In this document: one piece after another, positions 34,713 through 43,094 of the stretch
Layout of the letters: every line of letters starts with the position of its first letter
Position numbering within the stretch: position 1 is the first letter of the stretch
Assembly (NCBI RefSeq): GCF_006439395.2
Contig: NZ_CP083950.1
Location: 1,550,001-1,614,000 of the forward strand
Length of the DNA: 64,000 nt
Source of the DNA: Mesorhizobium sp. B4-1-4
GTDB taxonomy: Bacteria; Pseudomonadota; Alphaproteobacteria; Rhizobiales; Rhizobiaceae
Reading direction: 5' to 3'
Program-made: the position numbers and the translations under genes
The notes under the pieces: generated by a model
What the model was told of the DNA's origin: nothing
The model's database searches: none
Seen by the model: only the letters and a program-made list of their open reading frames with translations

Positions 34713-35639
34713 GTGAAGGGCAAGGCCATAACGATGATCGGCATCGCCGCCGTTTTCGGCGCGATCTCGATCTTTGCCGCGGATTTCTGGGTCAAGAGCC
34801 AGGCCAAGGCCGATGCCGGGGAAAAGACGGCATCAATCGCCGCTCCAGCCACGCCCAGGATCGAATTCAAGACCATCGTCGTGGCGAACGCGCCGTTGCG
34901 TTACGGCATGGAGATCGACCGCGCCAAGCTCAGCGAAATTCCGTGGCCGCAGGATTCCCTGCCGCAGGGCGCCTTTGCCACCGTCGACGGATTGCTCGGC
35001 GAAGGCGGCCGCGTGGTGCTGTCGCCGATCGAGGTCAACGAGCCGGTGCTGCTGGCCAAGCTGTCGGGACCAAACGGCCGTGCGACGCTCTCCAACATGC
35101 TTGCGCCCGGAATGCGGGCGGTCACCATCCGGACCGACGAGATCGCCGGCGTCGGCGGCTTCGTCACGCCGGGCGACCGGGTCGATGTCGTGCTGACACG
35201 CGATGCCGGCGCAATCCAGGAAGTGGCCAAGAATGCCCAAGGGGCTGCAGGTTCGACCGTCACCTCCGAAATCGTCGTCGCCGATGCCAAGGTGCTCAGC
35301 GTCGGCCAGGGCGCCGACGAGCGTCAGACGACGCCGCAGGTGGCCAATTCCGTGACCATCCAGGTGACGACCGATGGCGCCCAGAAAGTGGCGCTTGCCC
35401 GCACCGTCGGCACGTTGTCGCTGTCGCTGCGGTCGGCCAGCGAAGGCGGTGACGGCAATGGCGGCGTCACCACCATTTCCTCCTTCGGCGGATCGGTGGC
35501 GTCCAAGACCGAGGCGGCGGCCGGCTCGCTGTTCGACGCGGTGGCCAAGGAGCCTGAGAAGCCGACATTCAAGACGGTCATCGTGACACGCGGCACACAG
35601 GCCGAGGAATATCAGGTTCCTTCGCGGGACCAGAAATAA
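34713..35639 (+). CDS. cpaB: Tad pilus assembly protein CpaB/RcpC
   Basis: The first gene of the tad/cpa cluster. GTG 34713 gives an N-terminal membrane anchor (ITMIGIAAVFGAISIFAADFW), then an SAF-like domain (FKTIVVANAPLRYGMEIDRAKL) and RcpC-type region with MLAPGMRAVTIRTDEIAGVGGFVTPGDRVDVVL. CpaB is periplasmic and works with the CpaC secretin at the outer membrane. Length is 308 aa, near the norm. A 74-base gap separates no other cluster gene upstream: the usual pilin and prepilin peptidase genes are absent, and the neighbour is the divergent parE. Confidence 0.93.
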   Translation: MKGKAITMIGIAAVFGAISIFAADFWVKSQAKADAGEKTASIAAPATPRIEFKTIVVANAPLRYGMEIDRAKLSEIPWPQDSLPQGAFATVDGLLGEGGRVVLSPIEVNEPVLLAKLSGPNGRATLSNMLAPGMRAVTIRTDEIAGVGGFVTPGDRVDVVLTRDAGAIQEVAKNAQGAAGSTVTSEIVVADAKVLSVGQGADERQTTPQVANSVTIQVTTDGAQKVALARTVGTLSLSLRSASEGGDGNGGVTTISSFGGSVASKTEAAAGSLFDAVAKEPEKPTFKTVIVTRGTQAEEYQVPSRDQK

Positions 35640-35669
35640 AGGCCGGTGGGGACCGGACGAGACGGGACA

Positions 35670-37109
35670 ATGTTGATGCGTACGCTATATCGAATGACGG
35701 CTCGGCGGCACTTCGTGCGCGCCTTGGCGATGGTCGCCTCGCTGGCCGCGAGCGGAGTGCTCGCTTTACCCGGCGCCGCCAGGGCGGACAACGATGTCGT
35801 CTACGTCTCGTCGACCAGGAATGCATCGATCAAGGTCGCCAAGGGCAAGCCCAAGACGATCATGACGAGTGCTGCCTTCTACCAGATCGTTATCGGTGAT
35901 CCGGAGATCGCCAACGTCAATCCACTGACCGACAAGTCTTTCTATGTGCTCGGCAACAATCTCGGCACCACCGGTATCGCGCTGTTCGACGACAAGAAGC
36001 AGCTGGTCGGCACCATCGACATCGAGGTGACGCTCGACACCGACCAGCTGGCGAGCACGATCCGCGCCAGCGTGCCGGATGCCAAGATCAAGGTCGGCTC
36101 GGCCAATGGCCGTGTCGTGCTGTCGGGCGAGGCGGATGACGCGGTCGCCGCCGAAAAGGCAAACAAGATCGCCACCCGCTTCTCCGGCAAGGAAGAAGTG
36201 ATCAATTCGGTCAACATCTCATCGTCGCAGCAGGTCCAGCTCAACGTCCGCTTCGTCGAGATCAACCGCCAGGCAGGCCAGGATCTCGGCGCCAAATACA
36301 GCGCCAACTTTGCCTACGGCTTTGGTGGACGCGATGTTTCGCTTGACCCCGGGGCGGTGCCGGCGGCAGGAACCGGTGAAGCCATCGGCCGGCTGCTGTC
36401 CAACGGCGTCTCGATCGACATCGCCATCAAGGCCCTGGAAGAGCGCGGCCTTGCCCGACGCCTCGCGGAACCAAACCTTATTGCCCGGTCCGGCGAGACG
36501 GCGAGCTTCCTGGCCGGCGGCGAATTTCCGATCCCGGTTTCGGAGGACAATGGCAAGATCTCGGTCAGCTACAAGAAATATGGCGTCAGCCTCGACTTCA
36601 CGCCGACCGTGCTCAAGGACGGGCTCGTGAGCCTCGACATCGCGCCGGAAGTATCCTCCATCGATGCGTCGGCCTCCTACAATATCGGCAACATTTCGGT
36701 GCCCGGTTTCATCGTTCGCCGCGCCAAGACGTCGGTCGACCTGAAGAACGGCCAGAGCTTCATGATCGCGGGACTGCTGCAGTCGCAGAACGACATCACC
36801 ACCTCGCGCATTCCAGGCCTCGGCAAGATGCCGGTGCTCGGACCGCTGTTCTCGTCTAAATCGTATCAGCGGCGCGAGACAGACCTCGTCATCATCGTCA
36901 CGCCCTACCTGGTCAAGCCCGTCGATCCGTCGAAGAAGATGGCCGGGCCGACGGACGGCACTCAACCGGCCAGCAACGTCGACTACTTTCTCAACAACAC
37001 CGAGGAGGTGAAGGGGGCGAACAACGGCCGTGCGCTGGCGTTGGCCGATGGCAGCGCCGCGCGGACGGCCACCACGGTCGGTCATTTCCTCGACCTGCCG
37101 AAGGATTGA
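35670..37109 (+). CDS. cpaC: Tad secretin CpaC/RcpA
   Basis: The outer-membrane channel for the Tad pilus. A signal peptide (MVASLAASGVLALPGAARAD) is followed by the N0 domain (NASIKVAKGKPKTIMTSAAF), a BON-like domain (VGSANGRVVLSGEADDAV) and the secretin domain from about residue 190, with LARRLAEPNLIARSGETASFLAGGEFPIPV, SLDIAPEVSSID and GLLQSQNDITTSRIPGLGKMPVLGPLF. Length is 479 aa from ATG 35670, typical for rhizobia. It is 30 bases from cpaB. Confidence 0.95.
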   Translation: MLMRTLYRMTARRHFVRALAMVASLAASGVLALPGAARADNDVVYVSSTRNASIKVAKGKPKTIMTSAAFYQIVIGDPEIANVNPLTDKSFYVLGNNLGTTGIALFDDKKQLVGTIDIEVTLDTDQLASTIRASVPDAKIKVGSANGRVVLSGEADDAVAAEKANKIATRFSGKEEVINSVNISSSQQVQLNVRFVEINRQAGQDLGAKYSANFAYGFGGRDVSLDPGAVPAAGTGEAIGRLLSNGVSIDIAIKALEERGLARRLAEPNLIARSGETASFLAGGEFPIPVSEDNGKISVSYKKYGVSLDFTPTVLKDGLVSLDIAPEVSSIDASASYNIGNISVPGFIVRRAKTSVDLKNGQSFMIAGLLQSQNDITTSRIPGLGKMPVLGPLFSSKSYQRRETDLVIIVTPYLVKPVDPSKKMAGPTDGTQPASNVDYFLNNTEEVKGANNGRALALADGSAARTATTVGHFLDLPKD

Positions 37110-37113
37110 AGCG

Positions 37114-37383
37114 ATGCGTGTGATCCTGAGAGCAAGCATCGCGTTGCTTCTTGCCGGTATCGCCGCCGGCTGCACCAGCGACGACTATGTGCGCAGCGAA
37201 GGTCCGACGACAGGCGCCGGCGAAGCGCAGGCCGCCAACACGGTCATGCAGATGGTCGATCCGTGGAAGTACGGTGTCCAGAACACCAGACTCCTCGTGC
37301 CGGCCAAGCGCGGTGATGCCGCCCCCGTCACATCCGATCAGGCGGCTGGCGCGAAGACGGCGCAGACAAGCACAAGTGACTGA
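37114..37383 (+). CDS. Small lipoprotein in the cpaD position, 89 aa
   Basis: Signal segment ASIALLLAGIAAGCTSDDY with a lipobox Cys at residue 20 or so, then MQMVDPWKYGVQNTRLLVPAKR and a Thr/Ala-rich tail. It sits four bases behind cpaC and before cpaE, where cpaD normally lies, but is less than half the length of the usual CpaD (about 220 aa). It may be a reduced functional replacement or an unrelated cluster lipoprotein of rhizobia. A 17-bp tandem repeat begins at its stop codon. Confidence 0.75.
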   Translation: MRVILRASIALLLAGIAAGCTSDDYVRSEGPTTGAGEAQAANTVMQMVDPWKYGVQNTRLLVPAKRGDAAPVTSDQAAGAKTAQTSTSD

Positions 37384-37429
37384 TTCAGGCGGGCAACTGA
37401 TTCAGGCGGGCAACTGATCCAGGCGGGGA
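37381..37429. repeat. Tandem 17-bp repeat (about 2.9 copies)
   Basis: The unit TGATTCAGGCGGGCAAC occurs at 37381-37397 and again at 37398-37414, followed by a degenerate partial copy (TGATCCAGGCGGGGA, 37415-37429). The first TGA is the stop of the lipoprotein gene. It separates that gene from cpaE by 67 bases. Replication slippage explains it; a regulatory role is not evident. Confidence 0.9.
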
Positions 37430-37450
37430 TCGACTTCACAGGCGGCGAGA

Positions 37451-38665
37451 ATGGCAAACGGCATCAAGACCAAGAAGATCCTGCTCGTATCGACGGACAG
37501 CACCTTCGTGCAGGACACACGCACCGCATTCGCCGCCTCCGAGGTCATCCAGCTCTCGACGGTGGAAAAGAATGTCACCGAATTGCGCGGCGAGATCCAG
37601 GAAACCGACTTCGGCGCCATCATCGTCGATATGGACGCGGCGAAGCTGGAGGAGATCGAATCGCTGCAGCGCGTCATGCGCAGGCTGGAGGGCAAGGCCC
37701 CGGTGGTCGTCGTCACCCAGGAGTTCAACGCCGCCGCCGTCCGCATCCTGGTGCAGCTCAAGGTCGCGGACTTTCTCGTCAAGCCGATCACCACGGCCGA
37801 CCTGGTGCGATCGGTCGTGCGGGCACTGCAAGGGCCGGGGCGCGAGGAAAATACCGAGTCACAGATCTACACCTTCATGCCGGCCGCGGGCGGTGTCGGC
37901 ACCACGACGTTGGCGCTGCAGACGGCATTCCAGCTGCATCACTCGGTGACGCGCGGCGCCTCGACCTGCGTGGTCGACCTCAATTTCCAGCAGGGCGCCT
38001 GCGCGGAATATCTCGACCTCGAGCCGCGTTTCGACATCACCGAGATCGAGAACCAGCCCGAACGCCTCGACCGGCAACTCCTCGACGTGATGCTCTCGAA
38101 ACATGCCAGCGGACTTTGCGTGCTGGCGGCGCCGACGCACCCATCGGAGATGCGTTCCTTCAAGACCGATGTCGTGGTGCGCATGCTGGACCTCGTTTCG
38201 GCCTATTTCGACAATGTCGTCATTGACATGCCGCGCACCTGGTTTCCGTGGACGGAAACGGTGCTGCTCGGCTCCAACAAGCTCTACATCGTCGCCGAAA
38301 TGACGGTGCCGTGCCTGCGCCACACGCAAAGGCTGATCCAGGCCGTCTACGAGACCGCCGGCAAGGAGGTGAAGCCCAACGTCATCGTCAATCGCTTCGA
38401 GCAGAAGATGTTCGACAATGGCATCAAGCAGGCGGATGTCCAGGAAATCCTCGGCGAGCATTTCGTCGGCGGCATCGCCAACAACTACCGGCTGGTGCGC
38501 GAGGCGGTCGACCGTGGCGTGCCGTTGCACGAGATCGACGCCAATGCCAACGTGGTCAATGATTTGAAGAAGATCATCCTGCCGGAGGAGGCAGTCGCGA
38601 CCGCCAGCAAGTCGAAGTCGCTCTTCGGTCTCGGCAGGGGCCTTTTGAAGAGGAGGGCCGGATGA
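37451..38665 (+). CDS. cpaE: Tad pilus localisation ATPase CpaE/TadZ
   Basis: The N-terminal third is a receiver-like domain (KKILLVSTDSTFVQDTRTAF), and the rest is a MinD/ParA-type ATPase. The P-loop is the atypical FMPAAGGVGTTTLALQ (about residues 142-157), then VVDLNFQQGACAEYLDLEP and VVIDMPRTWFPWTE. CpaE positions the pilus machine at the pole. Length is 404 aa, usual for the family. Its stop overlaps the start of cpaF by four bases (ATGA), so they are translationally coupled. Confidence 0.93.
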   Translation: MANGIKTKKILLVSTDSTFVQDTRTAFAASEVIQLSTVEKNVTELRGEIQETDFGAIIVDMDAAKLEEIESLQRVMRRLEGKAPVVVVTQEFNAAAVRILVQLKVADFLVKPITTADLVRSVVRALQGPGREENTESQIYTFMPAAGGVGTTTLALQTAFQLHHSVTRGASTCVVDLNFQQGACAEYLDLEPRFDITEIENQPERLDRQLLDVMLSKHASGLCVLAAPTHPSEMRSFKTDVVVRMLDLVSAYFDNVVIDMPRTWFPWTETVLLGSNKLYIVAEMTVPCLRHTQRLIQAVYETAGKEVKPNVIVNRFEQKMFDNGIKQADVQEILGEHFVGGIANNYRLVREAVDRGVPLHEIDANANVVNDLKKIILPEEAVATASKSKSLFGLGRGLLKRRAG

Positions 38666-40083
38666 CCAGCCGTTTTTCCACCCTGCAGAACCGCGATGCG
38701 CGGCCGCAGCGTTCGTCCGAAACAACGCCGGTCGCGCATCACGCGGTGGTGATCCCGACAAGCCGAAAAGCTTTACCGGTAAAACCCGAGGTCGCCCCGG
38801 CAAAGAACGCCAACAGGGTGCTCGATGCCCGCATACGCATTCATCGGATGCTGCTCGAGGAAATCAACCTTGTCGCCCTGGAGCGCTTGCCGAAGGAGGA
38901 AATGCGGCGGCAGGTGCATGATTTCGTGTCGGAAAAAACCCGCCAGGAGCGGATGGCGATCAACACCGCCGAACTTGACGCGCTGGTGGACGACATCGTC
39001 GACGAGATGGTTGGCCTGGGCCCGCTGGAGCCGCTGCTCAAGGATCCCGACATCAACGACATCCTGATCAACGGCCACCAGAACTGTTTCGTCGAGAAGA
39101 AGGGCAAGCTGCAGCAGGTGCACATTCCGTTCAAGGATGAGGCGCATCTGCTTAGAATCATTAACAAGATCGTCGCGGCCGTCGGCCGGCGCGTCGATGA
39201 ATCGCAGCCGATGGTCGATGCTCGCATGCTGGATGGGTCGCGTTTCAACGCTGCCATCCGCCCGGTTGGCGTCGACGGGCCGCTGGTGTCGATCCGCAAA
39301 TTCTCCAAGAACAAGCTTGGCCTGCACAAGCTGGTCGAATTCGGCGCCATCACCCAGAACATGGCCGAGGTGCTGGCGGCGGCGGTTCACGCCCGCAAGA
39401 CGACGATCATTTCCGGCGGCACCGGCACCGGCAAGACAACGATGCTCAATGCACTGTCGGCCTTCATCCCGGAAGACGAGCGGCTGATCACGATCGAGGA
39501 TGCCGCCGAGCTTCAACTGCAGCAGCCGCATGTCGCTCGCATGGAGACGCGACCTGCCAACATCGAGGGCCATGGCGAACTGAAGCAACGCGATCTCGTC
39601 AAAAACGCGCTGCGCATGCGTCCTGACCGCGTCATCCTCGGCGAGTGCCGCGGCGAGGAGGCGTTCGACATGTTGCAGGCGATGAACACCGGCCATGAAG
39701 GATCGATGGCGACCATCCATGCCAACACGCCGCGCGATGCCATTTCGCGCCTCGAACAGATGCTGGGCATGACCGGCATGCCGATGACGGTCCAGTCGAT
39801 CCGCAGTCAGATCGCCAGCGCCATCGATATCATCGTGCAGTTGACCCGGCTTTCCGACGGTAAGCGCAAGGTGACAAGCGTTGCGGAAGTGACCGGCATG
39901 GAAGGCGACGTCATCCAGATGCAGGAGATCTTCCGCTTCGTGCGCACCGGCATGGATGCCGACGGCGGAATTCTCGGCTATTTCGAAGCGACCGGCATCC
40001 GGCCGCGCTTCCTCGAGGACCTGCGCGCCATGGGAATCGAATTTCCCGGGCGCTATTTCGAACCCGGCCGGCCGCAGGAGTAG
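38662..40083 (+). CDS. cpaF: Tad pilus assembly ATPase CpaF/TadA
   Basis: A hexameric secretion ATPase of the GspE/VirB11 superfamily that powers Flp pilus assembly. The helical N-terminal part is followed by the Walker [18 protein letters not shown] (about 248-264), the Asp box [17 protein letters not shown], Walker [18 protein letters not shown] and the His box [18 protein letters not shown]. Length is 473 aa. It overlaps the end of cpaE and precedes tadB by four bases. Confidence 0.97.
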   Translation: MTSRFSTLQNRDARPQRSSETTPVAHHAVVIPTSRKALPVKPEVAPAKNANRVLDARIRIHRMLLEEINLVALERLPKEEMRRQVHDFVSEKTRQERMAINTAELDALVDDIVDEMVGLGPLEPLLKDPDINDILINGHQNCFVEKKGKLQQVHIPFKDEAHLLRIINKIVAAVGRRVDESQPMVDARMLDGSRFNAAIRPVGVDGPLVSIRKFSKNKLGLHKLVEFGAITQNMAEVLAAAVHARKTTIISGGTGTGKTTMLNALSAFIPEDERLITIEDAAELQLQQPHVARMETRPANIEGHGELKQRDLVKNALRMRPDRVILGECRGEEAFDMLQAMNTGHEGSMATIHANTPRDAISRLEQMLGMTGMPMTVQSIRSQIASAIDIIVQLTRLSDGKRKVTSVAEVTGMEGDVIQMQEIFRFVRTGMDADGGILGYFEATGIRPRFLEDLRAMGIEFPGRYFEPGRPQE

Positions 40084-40087
40084 CCAG

Positions 40088-41053
40088 GTGTTCGACGGAT
40101 TCAGCGCGATCTACGTCGTCTATGCCGGAGCCGCGCTGACCGGCATCTTGATCGCAGAGGCCTGTTATCTTCTTTACGCTGGCCGCAGCGACAAGCGCGC
40201 CGCCATCAACCGGCGCATGAAGCTGCAGGAAAACAAGATCAGCCAGGAACAGGTGCTGATCCAGCTGCGCAAGGAGCGCGGCCTCGATGCCGGCACGTCG
40301 CTGTTCTCGCCGGACCGATTCCGTGCCCTGCGCACACAGTCGGGCATGATTATGCCGCTGTCGAAATTCCTGACGATCACCTGCGGCGTGGCGATGGCCG
40401 CGGCCCTGGTCGCCATCTGGTATGGGTTGCCGCCGCTCATGGGGCTCATCCTGTTCTTCGTGCTGGCGCCTCTGCTGCCGGTGGTCGCGATGCGCTTCAT
40501 GCGCAAACGGCGGCACAAACGTTTCGGCATGCAGCTGCCAGAGGCGCTGGAGCTGATCACGCGTGGCCTCAAGGCCGGCCATCCGGTGCCGGTGGCCATC
40601 GCCATGGTGTCGCGCGAGATGCCCGATCCGATCGGCACCGAGTTCGGTGTCGTTGCCGATGAGGTGACCTACGGCTCCGATCTGGTTTCGGCGTTGAACA
40701 ACCTGTTCGATCGCGTGGGGCACGAAGACCTGCCGCTGTTCGTCACCGCCGTCTCGATCCAGTCCAGTTCGGGCGGCAATCTGCGTGAAATCCTCGACGG
40801 CCTGTCGTTGACAATACGCGAGCGCGGCAAGCTGCGACGCAAGGTGCGCGCCATTTCGACCGAAGGCCGCCTGTCCGCCTACATCCTGACGGCAATACCG
40901 GCGCTTTTGTTTGCCGCCATCATGGCGTTGATGCCGGGGTTCTACAGGGACGTCTGGGGGGTGCCGAAAACCTGGTACATGCTTGGCGGGTCGGTTACCT
41001 GGCTGATGCTGGGCAATCTAATCATGTTCAAGATGTCGAATTTCAGGTTCTGA
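40088..41053 (+). CDS. tadB: Tad inner-membrane platform protein TadB
   Basis: GTG 40088 is chosen because it lies right behind the cpaF stop and gives the normal N-terminal helix (VFDGFSAIYVVYAGAALTGIL); the open frame continues into cpaF only by chance. A GspF-like domain follows: MQLPEALELITRGLKAGHPV and FVTAVSIQSSSGGNLREIL, with C-terminal membrane helices (ILTAIPALLFAAIMALMPGF). Length is 321 aa. It forms the inner-membrane platform with TadC, which starts one base after its stop. Confidence 0.93.
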   Translation: MFDGFSAIYVVYAGAALTGILIAEACYLLYAGRSDKRAAINRRMKLQENKISQEQVLIQLRKERGLDAGTSLFSPDRFRALRTQSGMIMPLSKFLTITCGVAMAAALVAIWYGLPPLMGLILFFVLAPLLPVVAMRFMRKRRHKRFGMQLPEALELITRGLKAGHPVPVAIAMVSREMPDPIGTEFGVVADEVTYGSDLVSALNNLFDRVGHEDLPLFVTAVSIQSSSGGNLREILDGLSLTIRERGKLRRKVRAISTEGRLSAYILTAIPALLFAAIMALMPGFYRDVWGVPKTWYMLGGSVTWLMLGNLIMFKMSNFRF

Positions 41054-41054
41054 C

Positions 41055-42023
41055 ATGCGCGGTTTCATCGAATTCCTCGCCTCGCTTGCGCCGACCTCCT
41101 TGATCCCGGTGGCCGTAGTGCTTCTGGCCGTGGGTGTTGTCGCGGTCGCCTGGCCGATGGTGGTTGCCAAGGGTGATCGCAATGACGTGAAGCGCCGCCT
41201 CAAGGTTGACGACAGTCGCGTGGCCGCGAAACCCGAGCCGGTGCAGAAGAAGAACGCCGGCGTCGTGCGCGAGAAGGCGGTGAAACGGGCACAGGAATTC
41301 TACGCCAAGAGCGATCCGGAAAATGTTGCCCGGCTGCGCATGAAGCTGATCCAGGCGGGCTACATGGAGCCGCGCGCTGTCGGCATGTTCTTCCTCATTC
41401 GCTTCGCGGCACTGGTGGGTGCCGCGACGGGAGCCTTTGTGATCAACCGCTGGATGGCCAGCGCCGACGCGACGATGGCCAGCCGCTGGGCGTTCGTCAT
41501 CCTGACGGGCGTGGCCGGCTACTTCCTGCCCGGCCTGGTGCTGAGCCAGAAAGTGCGGGAGAAGATGCGCGAATACCGCAACGGCTTTCCTGACTTCATG
41601 GACCTGTTGATCGTCTGCTCGGATGCGGGCATGAGCATGGAGGCGGGCGTCGAGCGCGTCTCGAAGGAACTCGCCAAGACCTATCCCGCGCTCAGCCAGA
41701 ATCTGCAGTTGGTGTCGCTGGAACTGAGGGCCGGGCGCAGCCTCGACGACGCGCTGAAGGCGCTCGCCGATCGCCTCAGCCTGGACGAGGTGCGTTCTTT
41801 CGCGACGCTGCTGCAGCAGTCGAAGGAACTCGGCACCAGCCTGTCGGGAGCGCTTCGGGTCTTCTCCGACGAAATGCGTCATAAGCGCATGTCGCTGGCT
41901 GAGGAGAAGGCACATGCCTTGCCGGCCAAGATGTCGGTGCCGGTCACGGTGTGCATCCTGCCGGTGGTGCTGATGATCGCGATCATTCCGATCATCGTCA
42001 AATTGACGGGTGGGCACTATTAG
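41055..42023 (+). CDS. tadC: Tad inner-membrane platform protein TadC
   Basis: The companion of TadB. It has N-terminal helices (LIPVAVVLLAVGVVAVAWPMV), a second pair near 120-170 and the GspF-like segment FPDFMDLLIVCSDAGMSMEAGVERVSKEL, then LGTSLSGALRVFSDEMRHKRM and a final helix. Length is 322 aa. A perfect 14-bp hairpin follows at 42031, which may end the pilus operon transcript or protect its 3' end. Confidence 0.93.
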   Translation: MRGFIEFLASLAPTSLIPVAVVLLAVGVVAVAWPMVVAKGDRNDVKRRLKVDDSRVAAKPEPVQKKNAGVVREKAVKRAQEFYAKSDPENVARLRMKLIQAGYMEPRAVGMFFLIRFAALVGAATGAFVINRWMASADATMASRWAFVILTGVAGYFLPGLVLSQKVREKMREYRNGFPDFMDLLIVCSDAGMSMEAGVERVSKELAKTYPALSQNLQLVSLELRAGRSLDDALKALADRLSLDEVRSFATLLQQSKELGTSLSGALRVFSDEMRHKRMSLAEEKAHALPAKMSVPVTVCILPVVLMIAIIPIIVKLTGGHY

Positions 42024-42030
42024 ATGTGTC

Positions 42031-42062
42031 GGATTGAGTTCAGGTCGGCCTGAACTCAATCC
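42031..42062. terminator. Perfect 14-bp hairpin after tadC
   Basis: GGATTGAGTTCAGG and CCTGAACTCAATCC pair without mismatch around a TCGG loop, eight bases past the tadC stop. There is no T tract, so it is either a rho-dependent or processing structure, or a small palindromic repeat. A shorter hairpin with related arms (ATTCAGGT / ACCTGAAT) is found near 62552-62575. Confidence 0.5.
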
Positions 42063-42089
42063 AACGTGTCCGCAGAGCAATCCACAAGC

Positions 42090-42479
42090 ATGGCGTTCGC
42101 GATCAAGGCCAAAATTGCCAACGCCGGCGCGATGACATTCGCCTTCACCGCGCAAAAGACGATGTATGGCGGCAAGCATGTCGCCAAGGGCGATGCGATT
42201 TTCCTATTCGCCAGCGAGAATGAAGGCGGCCTGGGCCTTGTCGCGCGCGGCATCGTCACATCCGTCGAAGCGGTCGCGCGAAAGCTCGGCATTGCCCGGC
42301 AGACGCCGCGCGTAAGCCTGGCCATCGAACGAATCGCGCAGGCGAAGCGACCGCTGGGCCGAGCCGAACTCAAACGTCTCACCAACTGGAATGACGGTCA
42401 GCCGGGTTGCCACCGTCCCGTTGTTTGGCCGGCACCTGGGTGGTGGTTAATGGCCGGTTTTTCGGAGACCGAATCTTAG
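42090..42479 (+). pseudogene. Truncated hypothetical protein (about 130 codons, tail replaced)
   Basis: The first 105 residues look like an intact small-protein family of rhizobia: MAFAIKAKIANAGAMTFAF, TMYGGKHVAKGDAIFLFASENEGGLGLVARGIVTS and LGRAELKRLTNWNDGQPG. After that the frame runs into a GC-rich hairpin region (CHRPVVWPAPGWWLMAGF) that does not look like protein. I believe that related proteins continue for another 30 residues or so, so this copy appears truncated. It interrupts the tad cluster between tadC and the TadD-like gene. Confidence 0.5.
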
Positions 42480-42564
42480 CTGCATTTCGGCACCGAAGCT
42501 TAACCGCTGTGCGGTAACGTCCTTGCTGAAGAACGACCCGACAAATCGGGCGACGGGGCAGGGC

Positions 42565-43038
42565 ATGCGTCAGGGAAATTTTGCGGCGGCGGCCACCATG
42601 GCGGTCGTCCTTATGATCACCGGGTGTACGACGAACAACAACGTCGATACGACCAAGACTACGGCCATTCAGCCCGCGGCAAAAAACATCGACACCTCCG
42701 ATCTGGCACAGGGCAAAGCGCAGTTTCGCGACGCCAATTATGGTCTGGCCGAACAGCATTTCCGCAAGGCCGTCGAATTGAAGGCCGACAGTGCGGAGGC
42801 CTGGATGGGGCTTGCCGCATCCTATGACGAGCTCGGCCGCTTCGACTTCGCCGACCGCGCCTACGACCAGCTCCTGAAAGTCGCCGGCCGCAGGCCGCAG
42901 ATCGTCAACAATATGGGCTATTCGCAACTGTTGCGCGGCAACAAGAAGAAAGCCAGGGCGCTGCTGCTCGAGGCCAAGGCCGGCATGGCCGATCCGACAG
43001 TTGTCAACGCAAATCTCGCCTTGCTGAACAAGGGCTGA
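42565..43038 (+). CDS. TPR lipoprotein, TadD-like, 157 aa
   Basis: ATG 42565 follows GGGGCAGG. The signal ends in VVLMITGCTTNNN, a lipobox. Two or three tetratricopeptide repeats follow (GLAEQHFRKAVELKADSAEAWMGLAASYDELGRFDFADRAYDQLL, then PQIVNNMGYSQLLRGNKKKARALLLEA). TadD is a TPR lipoprotein needed for secretin assembly in other Tad systems, and position at the end of the cluster supports that role here, although a truncated gene separates it from tadC. Confidence 0.82.
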   Translation: MRQGNFAAAATMAVVLMITGCTTNNNVDTTKTTAIQPAAKNIDTSDLAQGKAQFRDANYGLAEQHFRKAVELKADSAEAWMGLAASYDELGRFDFADRAYDQLLKVAGRRPQIVNNMGYSQLLRGNKKKARALLLEAKAGMADPTVVNANLALLNKG

Positions 43039-43094
43039 TGGGCAAGGCCGAGCCGGTCAGGCCGGCCTTGCGCTCGGCTTAGGCCGAGAGACTA

